A stretch of 52,779 nt of DNA. It comes from a virus. Both the position numbers and the translations under genes were made by a program. The notes under the pieces were generated by a model. It was given only the letters and a program-made list of their open reading frames with translations. It did not search any database and was not told the DNA's origin. The stretch lies in IMG/VR virus record IMGVR_UViG_3300020020_000039, positions 1-52,779 of that record; one strand, written 5' to 3'. Shown here piece after piece: positions 12,985 through 21,720 of the stretch (positions are counted from its first letter, which is position 1; each line of letters starts with the position of its first letter).

Positions 12985-14804
12985 CAGCATTTAAAAACAT
13001 ATTTGACAATCTTCCTTTCTACGCAACCGTCGAGAATGCTATAACCAGGATTCAAGAGGGCAAGAGTAAAGAAAAGGTTTTGGAGATCCGGCAGCAGATC
13101 AACAAAGAGAGAGCCGATAAATTGAAACAAAACCTTCCTTGCTTCCTGTTCTCTGGAGAATTCAAGAATCGTAAAGACGAATCAATTCTCAATCACTCAG
13201 GTTTTTTAGTACTGGATTTTGACGAGGTGTATGATTTGCGAGAAAGGCAACTGGAAATTATTTCGCATGAGTTTGTTTATGCTTGTTGGGTTTCTCCTAG
13301 AGGAAACGGATTAAAGGCTCTTGTTAAAATTGCAGACGGTAAAAAACACCGGCAGCACTTTGAGGCGCTAAGAGAAATATTCGAGGATGCTGATAAGTCG
13401 GGAGTGAACGAGGCAAGGGTTTGTTATGAAAGTTACGATCCGGATATCTACGTAAACAAACAAGCCAAGCCTTTCACGAAAATTAAAAAGGTTGAAATAA
13501 TCCAGGTTAAAGAATCACAAGGCAGTGATCAGGTCTTTGAAAAGTTGGTATCATGGCTGGTAAACAAAGGAGATGCTTTTGTAACGGGTCAAAGAAATTC
13601 TTTCATATTCAAACTTGCGTCAAGTTGTTGCCGGTTCGGACTGAATGAATCAGAGGCGGCTGTGAACATTTTAAGTAAGTACTCGACCGATAATAGTTTC
13701 ACTCAATCTGAAACAGAGAGAACGGTAAAGAGTGCTTATAGATCGAATAAGAATCAATTTGCTTCTGCTTCGTTTGATAAGGATGTTTTAGTTGAAACTG
13801 TCACAAGATCCGAGGTAAAACTAGCTGAGTGGATTGATGATGAAGGTCGGGTGAAGGATGTTATCTACGGGGAGAATGTCAAGGGAAAGGCACTGGAAAT
13901 ATTCAGGAACGGGTATGAGAAAGTATTAGGTATTGGAGTCCCGATGATTGACGAGCTATTCAAGTTCAAGAAAGGTGAAATTACTTTGATATCGGGGATA
14001 GGAAACTACGGCAAAAGCTCACTGCTGAAGTATCTGCTGTTAATGAGAGTAATTCGTTACGGTGAAAAGTTTGCGCTGTTCAGTCCTGAAGATAACCCAC
14101 CTCACGAATTTTATCATGATTTAGTTGAGATGTTGCTAGGAACAAACTGCACGCCTACCAATCCAACCCGACCATCGGAGGAAAGTTATAACGCAGCCTA
14201 TGATTGGATAAGCAAGCATATTTTTTATGTGTATCCTAAAAATATTTCGCCTACTCCCGAATACATCAAAGAGAAGTTTTTGGAGTTGATTATTACGGAA
14301 GGGATAGCAGGTAACGTAATAGATCCTTTTAATCAATTGCATAACGAGTACGGAAAAGCCGGTGGGCGTTCTGACAAGTACCTGGAAACTTTCTTAGCCG
14401 ATTATTCAAGGTTCAATCAAGAGAATAATCAGTATGGAATTATTGTAGCTCACCCGCACAAAATGCAGAAAGCTCCCGATGGTAATTACCCTTGTCCTGA
14501 CGTGTTTGATCTTGCTGATGGCGCAATGTGGAATAATAAGATGGATAACATTTTGATTTACCACAGACCAACAGCGCAAACAGATCCAGAGAACAGAGCC
14601 TGCGATTTAAACAGTAAGAAAATAAGAAGGCAAAAGATTGTAGGCAAGAGAGGGTTTGCATCTTTCGAAATGGATCGTAAAGCAAGAAGATTCTTTTTCG
14701 ATGGAAGGGACTACATGGATTTCGCTCTAAAAGAAAAAGGACTAACATTTAAAATGGAACAACAGGAAATGTTTCAAGGATGGAAACCATATAAAGAAGA
14801 TTAA
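12978..14804 (+). CDS. Primase-helicase (VirE/BT4734-like primase fused to RecA-type helicase)
   Basis: 608 aa. Residues ~50-165 form a BT4734/VirE-N type primase domain with LDFDE (79-83) and SPRGNGLKALVKI (106-118). Residues ~195-260 resemble a primase C-terminal helical domain. The C-terminal half is a DnaB/Twinkle-like RecA core with Walker A GIGNYGKSS (340-348), Walker B ending at D449 (NVIDP) and VAHPHK. It would unwind and prime the phage fork. No DNA polymerase gene is present, so host polymerase must extend. It overlaps the initiator-like gene by 7 bp. Confidence 0.88.
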   Translation: MVTAFKNIFDNLPFYATVENAITRIQEGKSKEKVLEIRQQINKERADKLKQNLPCFLFSGEFKNRKDESILNHSGFLVLDFDEVYDLRERQLEIISHEFVYACWVSPRGNGLKALVKIADGKKHRQHFEALREIFEDADKSGVNEARVCYESYDPDIYVNKQAKPFTKIKKVEIIQVKESQGSDQVFEKLVSWLVNKGDAFVTGQRNSFIFKLASSCCRFGLNESEAAVNILSKYSTDNSFTQSETERTVKSAYRSNKNQFASASFDKDVLVETVTRSEVKLAEWIDDEGRVKDVIYGENVKGKALEIFRNGYEKVLGIGVPMIDELFKFKKGEITLISGIGNYGKSSLLKYLLLMRVIRYGEKFALFSPEDNPPHEFYHDLVEMLLGTNCTPTNPTRPSEESYNAAYDWISKHIFYVYPKNISPTPEYIKEKFLELIITEGIAGNVIDPFNQLHNEYGKAGGRSDKYLETFLADYSRFNQENNQYGIIVAHPHKMQKAPDGNYPCPDVFDLADGAMWNNKMDNILIYHRPTAQTDPENRACDLNSKKIRRQKIVGKRGFASFEMDRKARRFFFDGRDYMDFALKEKGLTFKMEQQEMFQGWKPYKED

Positions 14805-14846
14805 ACGCCTCTCAAAAAACATTGCGTTGAAAAATCATATTGAAAA

Positions 14847-15335
14847 ATGAAACAGTTAAAATTTATTCAGGATTTCCAAAACAAATACCTAGATAGTCAT
14901 TTAGGCGGTAGTATCGGTTTGCTACTTCATGGGGTTGACCTTAAAAGAAGTTTAGATAAATCAGACATTGATTTGACGGTGCAAATTCCTCTATCGTTTG
15001 CCGAGCCAATAGGAATTGAAGACCTGACCGAAAGTAGTAATGCGGAAGATTTTGAGTATGCTTTTAGATACGAGCCGATGGGAAGTAATTGGTATTTCAA
15101 AGTTGATGTTAATCTAAAACCAAAATCAGAGTTTGTAAAAATAACTCACGAAGGTTTTGAGTATCGGGTATCGCTTCTTAAAGACATACTTGTTAAAAAG
15201 ATCGAGTACGCCGGCAAAGGAGTTCAGAAGCATATTGATGATCTAATTGTAATACACTGCGGAGTAAGACCCGAAAGAAAAGAGGAAGAAAAGAAGCAAG
15301 TGCCAGTAACAGATATTGATGATTTACCATTTTAA
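14847..15335 (+). CDS. Nucleotidyltransferase-fold protein with SSB-like C-terminal tail
   Basis: 162 aa. The N-terminal segment GGSIGLLLHGVDLKRSLDKS followed by DIDLTV has the GS...DxD pattern of the minimal nucleotidyltransferase fold, with DVNL as a possible third acidic strand. This family is common in phages and of unknown substrate. The last nine residues, VTDIDDLPF, closely resemble the acidic tip of Bacteroidetes single-strand DNA-binding protein, which recruits replication and repair proteins. It lies directly after the primase-helicase. Mimicry of the SSB tail is an inference from sequence alone. Confidence 0.65.
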   Translation: MKQLKFIQDFQNKYLDSHLGGSIGLLLHGVDLKRSLDKSDIDLTVQIPLSFAEPIGIEDLTESSNAEDFEYAFRYEPMGSNWYFKVDVNLKPKSEFVKITHEGFEYRVSLLKDILVKKIEYAGKGVQKHIDDLIVIHCGVRPERKEEEKKQVPVTDIDDLPF

Positions 15336-15344
15336 TAAACCCCT

Positions 15345-15491
15345 ATGACCCTCACCGACATCTCCCACGCCGCATTCGAGGTATTATACTACCAGAGAAA
15401 AATCTATGACGGCGAAGGGACCGAGGACGATAAAAAGTTATTACAATCGGCAAAAGAAAAAGTTTGGAGTATGTGGAGGGAGAGGGGATAG
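15345..15491 (+). CDS. Hypothetical small protein (48 aa)
   Basis: The ATG is 10 bp after the preceding stop and the frame ends 25 bp before the next gene. Helical and charged (AFEVLYYQRKIYDG, LLQSAKEKVWSMWRERG). No family recognised; called on spacing and normal codon composition. Confidence 0.55.
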   Translation: MTLTDISHAAFEVLYYQRKIYDGEGTEDDKKLLQSAKEKVWSMWRERG

Positions 15492-15515
15492 TAAACGATT
15501 AAAGTAAAATAAATT

Positions 15516-16094
15516 ATGGAACAAGCAATAGAACTAGTAAGCAAATCGGCAATGTCTGCATTGATCGACGAAAAAGCGAAGTTATCGAAAGAGAAAAATG
15601 AACTGGCCGGAGCGATTTCGGGCATTGGGCTTTCTGTAAATAGGCTAAAGTTTGCGCCGCATACAATAGATCAGGAGTCTCTTGATTTAAGATCGGCCTA
15701 TGTGAAGAGGTATACCGAAATAGAAAAGAGGCTACTCGAAATCAAAAACATTACAAGGGCTAAAAAGCCAGACGATAGGCATTTTATTAAGGGCATTCTT
15801 GTTGAGTCTTTGGGGAAGGATTTCGCCTATGCTGTATTTGATGAGGCCGAGCGAAGGGCTAACGAAGAGGATTATTTAAAAGTCTCTCCTCCTATGGGTA
15901 AGCCAGCAACCCGTTCTTACAGGAAAGAATTAACGGAGGCGATTGAACTTCTCAGATCAGCAAGAGAAACAATAACCCAATGGATTTATGCTAATGAGCC
16001 AGATGTTAATAAAGCCGATTGGTTAGCGAAGGTTGCAAAGTTGAATAAATGTATACCGCCAATTTCAGAATTAAATCAGTTAAGACCTAAATGA
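15516..16094 (+). CDS. Hypothetical helical protein (192 aa)
   Basis: The N-terminal half is coiled-coil-like (DEKAKLSKEKNELAGAIS, KRYTEIEKRLLEIKNI). The C-terminal half is helical with LLRSARETITQWIYANEP. Soluble, near neutral. It overlaps the VRR-NUC gene by 4 bp (ATGA), which ties it to DNA processing by context; no direct evidence of function. Confidence 0.7.
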   Translation: MEQAIELVSKSAMSALIDEKAKLSKEKNELAGAISGIGLSVNRLKFAPHTIDQESLDLRSAYVKRYTEIEKRLLEIKNITRAKKPDDRHFIKGILVESLGKDFAYAVFDEAERRANEEDYLKVSPPMGKPATRSYRKELTEAIELLRSARETITQWIYANEPDVNKADWLAKVAKLNKCIPPISELNQLRPK

Positions 16095-16420
16095 CAAGAA
16101 GCGAACTAACTAAAGCCGCAATAGAAGAACTAACATGGAGGGGATCTAGGGTGAGACAGGTTCACAATATCCCGTTCAGAAGGAAAGCGAATAACGTGCA
16201 GCGAGGTTGGCCAGATATCGAAGGTTATTCTAATGCAGGTCTTGCTTTACTATGCGAATGCAAAACAGAGAACGATAAGTTAAGCAAAGAGCAAATAGAA
16301 AGGCTAAACGATGCGGAGAAATGCGGGGCAATATGTATGGTCGCCTACTATAAAAAAGGCTACCACCTCGACCAATGGTGTGATTACAAAATAAAGTTTT
16401 TAATAAATAAAGTGAAATGA
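16091..16420 (+). CDS. VRR-NUC-type nuclease
   Basis: 109 aa. RGWPDIEGYSNAGLALLCECK contains the PD...ExK signature of the PD-(D/E)XK superfamily, with the short VRR-NUC layout (LSKEQIERL follows). In phages these small enzymes act as Holliday-junction or flap nucleases in recombination and packaging. Overlaps both neighbours, so it is translated within an operon. Confidence 0.85.
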   Translation: MTRSELTKAAIEELTWRGSRVRQVHNIPFRRKANNVQRGWPDIEGYSNAGLALLCECKTENDKLSKEQIERLNDAEKCGAICMVAYYKKGYHLDQWCDYKIKFLINKVK

Positions 16421-16662
16421 AAAAACCAATCAAGCTATTCACAAAAAAGTATACCAACGGTACAGCTCATTACTGGTTCACTGTAAACGCAAACAATAAC
16501 CAGGTTCTTTGCACCAGTGAAACATACACAAGAAAGGGATCAGCGGTAAAAGCGATTCTGGCGGTTCTGAAAGCACTTCATGGTGTTTACAAAGAAACCC
16601 TTCCTGAAACTACTATTGATCTGAATGTAAGAGATGTGGTTGTTAAAACAAAAAAGAAATAA
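16417..16662 (+). CDS. DUF1508/YegP-like protein (81 aa)
   Basis: HYWFTVNANNNQVLCTSETY and then KGSAVKAILAVLKAL follow the DUF1508 pattern (short beta sheet then a helix). The family function is unknown. Coupled by ATGA to the nuclease gene. Confidence 0.6.
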   Translation: MKKPIKLFTKKYTNGTAHYWFTVNANNNQVLCTSETYTRKGSAVKAILAVLKALHGVYKETLPETTIDLNVRDVVVKTKKK

Positions 16663-16821
16663 ATGGCACTTTTCTTTTACCCATACGGAACAGCTCAGAC
16701 ATTAACAGAGGGCAGCGAAGTAACCCCGATTACATCAATAGAGGTGTTAGCGTTATTTATTTTACTCGGGTCGGTAGTATTCATTGTCAACAAATACATT
16801 CTAAAACATTACGAGGATTAA
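16663..16821 (+). CDS. Small membrane protein (52 aa)
   Basis: Starts immediately after the preceding stop. A hydrophobic span (VLALFILLGSVVFIV) precedes a basic tail. Single-span inner-membrane protein of unknown role. Confidence 0.55.
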   Translation: MALFFYPYGTAQTLTEGSEVTPITSIEVLALFILLGSVVFIVNKYILKHYED

Positions 16822-16844
16822 TTATTCACCATAAAAAACAAAAA

Positions 16845-17114
16845 ATGAAAAGGTTTTTTCTATTCCTGATGACCGTAGCAATTTTTTCCTGCACCAACAA
16901 CACCGAAGATCCCGATGCCGTTGGGCAGGGTGCGCTGCACTTGCCGGTAAATTTTGATTCAACTTACAAGCTGTGTCTTGGAAGAGATACATTAAATGTG
17001 ATAATGACAGACACGGCAGGAGGAAACGTTAACTACTTAATCCTTCCTGATTCGATACCGGGAGTAAAGACCCACGAAGATTTTATCCAGGCGGTTGAGA
17101 ACTGCTTTGAGTAG
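16845..17114 (+). CDS. Putative lipoprotein (89 aa)
   Basis: Signal MKRFFLFLMTVAIFSC with a lipobox-like cysteine at residue 16, followed by polar TNNTEDPD. The mature part is about 73 residues. An outer-surface or periplasmic accessory protein, possibly superinfection exclusion; no domain recognised. Confidence 0.65.
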   Translation: MKRFFLFLMTVAIFSCTNNTEDPDAVGQGALHLPVNFDSTYKLCLGRDTLNVIMTDTAGGNVNYLILPDSIPGVKTHEDFIQAVENCFE

Positions 17115-17153
17115 GCTAATCCGTACCCTTAACCACCGATTAAAAATAAATGT

Positions 17154-17435
17154 ATGAGTAAGAAATATCTTGAATGTTATAAAGAGTGGATGGAGAAGGG
17201 TGAGATGCCAAAGAGAGGCTTATGTAATTCTTTGCCAGAAGAACTACGAGTACTGGTAGCGTTTGATTTGGTAAAGCCAACTGAGCATGATATGGATAAT
17301 TTAAGATCAGAGGGGTTATCTGGCTGGTTTTGGGCAAGCGGATTAAGTTGGGACGAACTATATAAAGACGTTCCATTTACACCCCTTCGCCAAACCATCC
17401 TGCTTCTATGTGCTGCTATGAACGATGAATTGTAG
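17154..17435 (+). CDS. Hypothetical protein (93 aa)
   Basis: Begins MSKKYLECYKEWMEKGEMPK and contains LSGWFWASGLSWDELYKDVP. A small soluble protein type common in Bacteroidetes phages and uncharacterised. Confidence 0.65.
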   Translation: MSKKYLECYKEWMEKGEMPKRGLCNSLPEELRVLVAFDLVKPTEHDMDNLRSEGLSGWFWASGLSWDELYKDVPFTPLRQTILLLCAAMNDEL

Positions 17436-17476
17436 AAGCCATTCCTGAATACTTTTTTTAATAAAACGGTTTGAAG

Positions 17477-18031
17477 ATGGGAAAGTTAAAATATAAAGAA
17501 GTGTTAGATAATTCGATTGCCAAATATCCTGAAATGAGAAGGTATTTCTGCAAGAGTTATCTATCAACGGCAAATAGAGAGTTTGCAAAACGTCATCCAA
17601 ATACTCCTGTTTCGGTTGAGCAATCCCAAGCTATCTATGATATTTATGAAGAACAATGGAGCGAATATTATGTATTGAGGCCGCAAAGAGAGAAGGAAAA
17701 CAAAAAGAAATGCGAGCCACTTTGGAACTATGGTAAATCATTACACATAGATGTATATGCTGCTTGCTGTCGCTTTATTGAGCATATCTACTGTAAAGAG
17801 TGGCAAGATCATTGGGACGGCAACAGGTACGCCAAAATTAGCTGTGGCGACATAATGAAAGAAAGGAATATAGAATTTCAGGATGGGCATATAATGGACA
17901 TGGGATTATTAGAAGATTTTAAGAAGTGGGTAAAAGAAAACAAAGGAACGAAATTAATCTTAGCATACCATAAGCCAACATATACAGACTATTCTCATTT
18001 GGCTTACAATGGAGTGACGGAAGATTTTTAA
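17477..18031 (+). CDS. Hypothetical protein (184 aa)
   Basis: The ATG at 17477 is preferred over a TTG two codons upstream. Helical, with many aromatic residues and several Cys (EPLWNYGKSLHIDVYAACCR, FIEHIYCKEWQDHWDG). No motif recognised. Lies in the accessory run of small genes. Confidence 0.65.
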   Translation: MGKLKYKEVLDNSIAKYPEMRRYFCKSYLSTANREFAKRHPNTPVSVEQSQAIYDIYEEQWSEYYVLRPQREKENKKKCEPLWNYGKSLHIDVYAACCRFIEHIYCKEWQDHWDGNRYAKISCGDIMKERNIEFQDGHIMDMGLLEDFKKWVKENKGTKLILAYHKPTYTDYSHLAYNGVTEDF

Positions 18032-18082
18032 ATTAACCCCCTTCCCCCTCACAAGAGAGGATAGAGATTAAAAAGAAAGAAG

Positions 18083-18322
18083 ATGAAACTATCAGCAAAA
18101 CAAAAAGAAGTTATTAATGGTATGGCAAATGGCAAAACTCTTAGATACAGCACAATAACGCAGCGGTACATATTAGCATCTAATGGATTTGCATCTACTA
18201 TTAAGCCAAATACCATTCATGCGCTCATATTTAGGAGACTTATAGATTGGCAAGAAGAAAGAACTGATTTTAGATTCAGGCATTATTCATTAACTGAACT
18301 TGGTAAAACTTTTTCTAAATGA
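18083..18322 (+). CDS. Hypothetical winged-helix-like protein (79 aa)
   Basis: KLSAKQKEVINGMANGKTLR, then TIHALIFRRLIDWQ and HYSLTELGKTF have the helix-helix-wing pattern of small DNA-binding phage proteins in which a Thr-Glu-Leu-Gly motif closes the wing. Coupled by ATGA to the next gene. Confidence 0.6.
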   Translation: MKLSAKQKEVINGMANGKTLRYSTITQRYILASNGFASTIKPNTIHALIFRRLIDWQEERTDFRFRHYSLTELGKTFSK

Positions 18323-18708
18323 CCACTCACACATTAAACGGAAGAGAAGTAATGCTGGTTGAAGTGCCGGAGGAGGTTAACGCCGATACGCTATTTGTAA
18401 CAAACGTACATGGCGATTGGGATTTAGTAGGCAAGAAAGACGGCAATCTTTTATGGCTTGCCTCTCTGCCAGCAAAAGACATTGAAGTAATTCTCGATAC
18501 AAAAGAAGCGCAAGTAAAAGATTATGAAAAAGTCGTTGAACGATGGTTTATGGGGTATAGAAATTATGAGTGCAGAGAAAAACCGGGAGACGAAAACTAT
18601 CATAAGTGGGTTGCTGCCATAAACTCCTTCCACTCCTTCCTTCGCTCAATAGGATTAGATACTAGTAAGAGATATATCATTTTACAACAAGGAAAAAGTA
18701 AAGTATGA
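18319..18708 (+). CDS. Hypothetical protein (129 aa)
   Basis: N-terminal beta segment (TLNGREVMLVEVPEEV), then helices with WFMGYRNYECREKPG. No family recognised. Overlaps both neighbours by 4 bp. Confidence 0.65.
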   Translation: MTTHTLNGREVMLVEVPEEVNADTLFVTNVHGDWDLVGKKDGNLLWLASLPAKDIEVILDTKEAQVKDYEKVVERWFMGYRNYECREKPGDENYHKWVAAINSFHSFLRSIGLDTSKRYIILQQGKSKV

Positions 18709-19124
18709 AACTATACATTTTTGACAGAGAAAAAGATGACATCCTAAAAGATGACGGCGAGAAAATATCCTTTAACTCAAATGAAGAAGTCTATACCTAT
18801 CTGTCTAAAGACTGTCAGTTTACCGATAGCTGGATTAAGGATAACTTTTACATTCTGCGATCTCAAAAAATACTATTAGTAGAGGATTTGAAAATACCAT
18901 ACTTAATAAACACCAACAATTTTAAAATAGGGGACAAGGTGTCGCACCCGGAAATTTATTTAGGTAACGAAGTGTTTGAAGTTGTTGGTATAAGAGAAAA
19001 TGAATTAGAACTGAAAGGCGATTGGTCAGGTGGCACTCATGCTGTTTGTCAAGTAGGATGGTTTAAAAAGGAAGGATGTTTTTTAGCTGATAGTAAACCC
19101 CCGATCAACGGCATGGCATTATAG
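18705..19124 (+). CDS. Hypothetical protein (139 aa)
   Basis: Acidic N-terminus, then a KOW/SH3-like beta pattern near the end: FKIGDKVSHPEIYLGNEVFE, VVGIRENELELKG. No catalytic residues are evident. Coupled by ATGA to the upstream gene. Confidence 0.65.
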   Translation: MKLYIFDREKDDILKDDGEKISFNSNEEVYTYLSKDCQFTDSWIKDNFYILRSQKILLVEDLKIPYLINTNNFKIGDKVSHPEIYLGNEVFEVVGIRENELELKGDWSGGTHAVCQVGWFKKEGCFLADSKPPINGMAL

Positions 19125-19168
19125 TAAGAGATACGTTTTAATTAGTCAAAATAAAAAATGAACGGTAT

Positions 19169-19609
19169 ATGAAAATTTATGTTGCAAGTAGTTGGAGAAA
19201 TCCATATCAGCCCGAAGTGGTTGAGGAATTAAGATCGCAAGGGCATGAAGTATATGACTTCAGAAATCCCCCCAACGGGTCAGGAGGTTTTGCATGGAGT
19301 GATATTGACCCCAATTGGGAGAGTTGGACAACAGAGCAGTATAATGAAGCATTAAAGCACCCGATTGCTATTGATGGCTTTAATTCTGATTTTGATGGCA
19401 TGAAGTGGGCGGATGCTTGTGTAATGGTTTTGCCATGCGGAAGATCAGCAAACACTGAAGCCGGATGGATGAAGGGTCACGGGAAATTGGTTTTTGTATT
19501 GTCGCCAATTAAGCAGGAACCCGAATTAATGTATAAAATTTATGATGGAGTATTTGGAAATGTAATTGATTTATGCAACCGGCTACTTCAATTAGAGGTA
19601 GTTGCTTAA
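19169..19609 (+). CDS. Nucleoside 2-deoxyribosyltransferase-like enzyme
   Basis: 146 aa. MKIYVASSWRN opens the Rossmann-like fold, DFRNPPNGSGGFAWSDIDPN follows, and VLPCGRSANTEAGW holds the conserved nucleophilic Glu (GRSxxTEAGW). Relatives cleave and transfer N-glycosidic bonds of nucleosides or nucleotides, and are frequent in phage accessory regions. A role in nucleotide salvage or in countering NAD/nucleotide-based defence is inference. Length is normal, so probably active. Confidence 0.75.
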   Translation: MKIYVASSWRNPYQPEVVEELRSQGHEVYDFRNPPNGSGGFAWSDIDPNWESWTTEQYNEALKHPIAIDGFNSDFDGMKWADACVMVLPCGRSANTEAGWMKGHGKLVFVLSPIKQEPELMYKIYDGVFGNVIDLCNRLLQLEVVA

Positions 19610-19632
19610 CTCACCCCACTAAATCAAAGGAT

Positions 19633-19743
19633 ATGATACAGCCAGCCAATGAGCAGATTGCAGCCTTAGTAGAAATCATTCAGAACTTACAATTAAGGGT
19701 TGCGGAATTGGAGAAGATAACCAAACATTTAAGACCGCTTTAA
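19633..19743 (+). CDS. Tiny coiled-coil peptide (36 aa)
   Basis: Heptad pattern (IAALVEIIQNLQLRVAELEK) over most of its length, fitting tightly between two genes. Likely real on spacing and composition, function unknown. Confidence 0.45.
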   Translation: MIQPANEQIAALVEIIQNLQLRVAELEKITKHLRPL

Positions 19744-19761
19744 ACTTCAAATAACTAATCT

Positions 19762-20232
19762 ATGAACATCCAACCAATAAAATACTACGACATAGAAACC
19801 AGTGGAAGCGGAGGGGAGCCAAAGCCAGCGCTATTTAGAGCGGTGAAAGCGAGTGAGCGATTGCCGGAGAAAGATTCAACCTATTATGTGGGATGGGTAG
19901 ATCAATTTCAAGACGGTGAGTATATCCAAATTATGGGAGCCTCCATGTATAATTCAGAGAAAAAAGAGTTTGATGAAATGGAAAATGGAATTGAAGGAGC
20001 GCAACCGGATTTTTGGCTTGAGCCAATAAATACCCAAAGCTACAAAGATGTGGCCGTACTTATCGCCCACGAATTTGCAGCCCAAGAGGAAGTAGAAAAA
20101 GCTACCGCAGGTATGAGGGAGAGGCTTAAAAAAGTACTTGACGATTACACAGATGAACGGAGCAATATAGTAAACGAGTTCCTGACTAACACGTTCGTAG
20201 ACGAACTCAAACATCTCTTAACCACTAAATAA
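19762..20232 (+). CDS. DUF551-like hypothetical protein (156 aa)
   Basis: RAVKASERLPEKDSTYYVGW, then DFWLEPI follow the DUF551 layout (LPE... then a Trp-Leu-x-Pro end). A helical charged C-terminal extension follows (VEKATAGMRERLKKVLDDY). One of two DUF551-like genes in this region; the family is found in phages and has no known function. Confidence 0.6.
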   Translation: MNIQPIKYYDIETSGSGGEPKPALFRAVKASERLPEKDSTYYVGWVDQFQDGEYIQIMGASMYNSEKKEFDEMENGIEGAQPDFWLEPINTQSYKDVAVLIAHEFAAQEEVEKATAGMRERLKKVLDDYTDERSNIVNEFLTNTFVDELKHLLTTK

Positions 20233-20239
20233 ATAATGT

Positions 20240-20623
20240 ATGGAAACGGTAGAGGGGAATAAAATAATTGCGGAGTTTATGGAATTGAAGTTTAAAGATC
20301 AAGACAAAATCTTTGTACGGAATGATAGATGGGGTAATGAGGAATTTAGGCCGTTTAACGAAACCGATTTACAGTATCACGAATCATGGTCATGGTTAAT
20401 GCCGGTAGTGGAGAAGATACAGAAACTAGGGTATAATGTTTATATCAGAATGCAGCCACCGCAAATAAAACTTTGCTTTACTGAAACTATTATTGATGAT
20501 AACGCAAATTCGCCTACTGTAATATGGGATGGAGAACTTGAGGCATCCGCAATAGAATCAGTATATAAAGCAGTCGTTCAATTCATCCAATACTATAACT
20601 CTCAAACCCCCAACAATGAATAA
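20240..20623 (+). CDS. Hypothetical protein (127 aa)
   Basis: Aromatic-rich (LQYHESWSWLMPVVEKIQKL) with a beta segment YNVYIRMQPPQIKLCF, then a helix LEASAIESVYKAVVQFIQYY. A type repeatedly seen in Bacteroidetes phage accessory regions, uncharacterised. Overlaps the next gene by 8 bp. Confidence 0.65.
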   Translation: METVEGNKIIAEFMELKFKDQDKIFVRNDRWGNEEFRPFNETDLQYHESWSWLMPVVEKIQKLGYNVYIRMQPPQIKLCFTETIIDDNANSPTVIWDGELEASAIESVYKAVVQFIQYYNSQTPNNE

Positions 20624-20996
20624 CACCGAATTAAACAGGTTGATAGAGGAGATGGCAGATAGCTATTTAAAAGAAGCTGGCACTCACGATACCCCAAATA
20701 TAACTAGATACGATTTTGGCAGAGGCGCACTCGCAGCCCTCCAATCTGCTGAAATATTACAGGCAGCAGGATTAGTTAAACAGGAGTGGGTGAGGGTAGG
20801 GGATGATTACCCTAAACATAATCAGGCTGTATTGTGCATGAGAAAAAAGCAAGATTATGACGATCTATCATATCCTATTGTGTGTATTTATAAAGAAGGG
20901 AATAATTCATTTGTTGATTGTATGTACGTTATAGACGTCACCCATTGGATGCCACTACCCACCCCACCCGTAAACGATAAACCAATTAAAGATTGA
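20616..20996 (+). CDS. DUF551-domain protein (126 aa)
   Basis: The C-terminal half (EWVRVGDDYPKHNQAVLCMR, ending VTHWMPLPTPP) is a clear DUF551 domain. The N-terminal helix includes ARGALAALQ-like repeats of the type fused to DUF551 in other phages. Function unknown. Confidence 0.75.
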   Translation: MNNTELNRLIEEMADSYLKEAGTHDTPNITRYDFGRGALAALQSAEILQAAGLVKQEWVRVGDDYPKHNQAVLCMRKKQDYDDLSYPIVCIYKEGNNSFVDCMYVIDVTHWMPLPTPPVNDKPIKD

Positions 20997-20999
20997 TGT

Positions 21000-21143
21000 A
21001 TGAGTAATAAACCCGGATGGTTCTTTAAGTTTCTAAATTGGCAAGTTCCAGTATGGTCTGTAAGAGGCATATTAATTCTTATTGCAGTAATCGCCCTTGC
21101 CTGTTGGATAGCCTATCACATTTTAAACTACCCAGTAAAATGA
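21000..21143 (+). CDS. Small membrane protein (47 aa)
   Basis: One hydrophobic span (GILILIAVIALACWIAYHI-like) after a basic and aromatic N-terminus. Starts four bases after the preceding stop. Function unknown. Confidence 0.5.
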   Translation: MSNKPGWFFKFLNWQVPVWSVRGILILIAVIALACWIAYHILNYPVK

Positions 21144-21217
21144 ATTATACTATACCACCGCACATACTAAAAATATGGGCTGAAATAAAACCAAGTGCTA
21201 GCGGAATGGCTAGGTAA
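21140..21217 (+). CDS. Possible tiny peptide (25 aa)
   Basis: ATGA overlap with the preceding membrane peptide; sequence MNYTIPPHILKIWAEIKPSA and a short tail. Supported only by coupling. Confidence 0.2.
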   Translation: MNYTIPPHILKIWAEIKPSASGMAR

Positions 21218-21250
21218 CCTTCCTACACAATAAAGTTAAATAGATAAGAT

Positions 21251-21514
21251 ATGACAAAGGAAGAAATGAAAGAGAAGCTATTCGATGTTTTGTATGAATC
21301 TAACGGGCATTGTGGCGGCGGCGGGAAGTGCGCTGATATTGCAGGCGAATACGCAAAGGCTCAAGCAATAGCGTTTGCGGAGTGGATGAGGGAGCAGGGG
21401 TGGCGACCAATATATATTGATTTGTGGGAAAAGCAAGACGATGAAGAAAAAACAGCAACCACCACCGAACTCTACACCCTCTTCCTTCAATCATTAACCA
21501 GTAAAGAAAAGTAA
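21251..21514 (+). CDS. Hypothetical protein (87 aa)
   Basis: MTKEEMKEKLFDVLYESNG, a glycine/cysteine turn, then AIAFAEWMREQGW. This EWMREQGW ending helix is common in phage accessory proteins of the DUF551 neighbourhood. No function. Confidence 0.65.
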   Translation: MTKEEMKEKLFDVLYESNGHCGGGGKCADIAGEYAKAQAIAFAEWMREQGWRPIYIDLWEKQDDEEKTATTTELYTLFLQSLTSKEK

Positions 21515-21515
21515 A

Positions 21516-21701
21516 ATGAATGGATTAGAAAAACTTGCTCTTGAAAAGTTGAGATGCGAATTAATTTCAGCTAACGACAGATGCCATGAATCAAACGCTG
21601 AAAGATTTCAGCACGAAAGAATATTTGTAAAAGGAGATATAGGACGGGCATTGGATATTGTAAAAGCTCTATTGGAAAATTACGAAACTCAAAAGCATTA
21701 A
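21516..21701 (+). CDS. Hypothetical helical protein (61 aa)
   Basis: Two helices (LEKLALEKLRCELISANDRC, DIGRALDIVKALLENYE). Immediately follows the previous stop. Unknown. Confidence 0.55.
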   Translation: MNGLEKLALEKLRCELISANDRCHESNAERFQHERIFVKGDIGRALDIVKALLENYETQKH

Positions 21702-21720
21702 CCACTAACACATCTACAAA

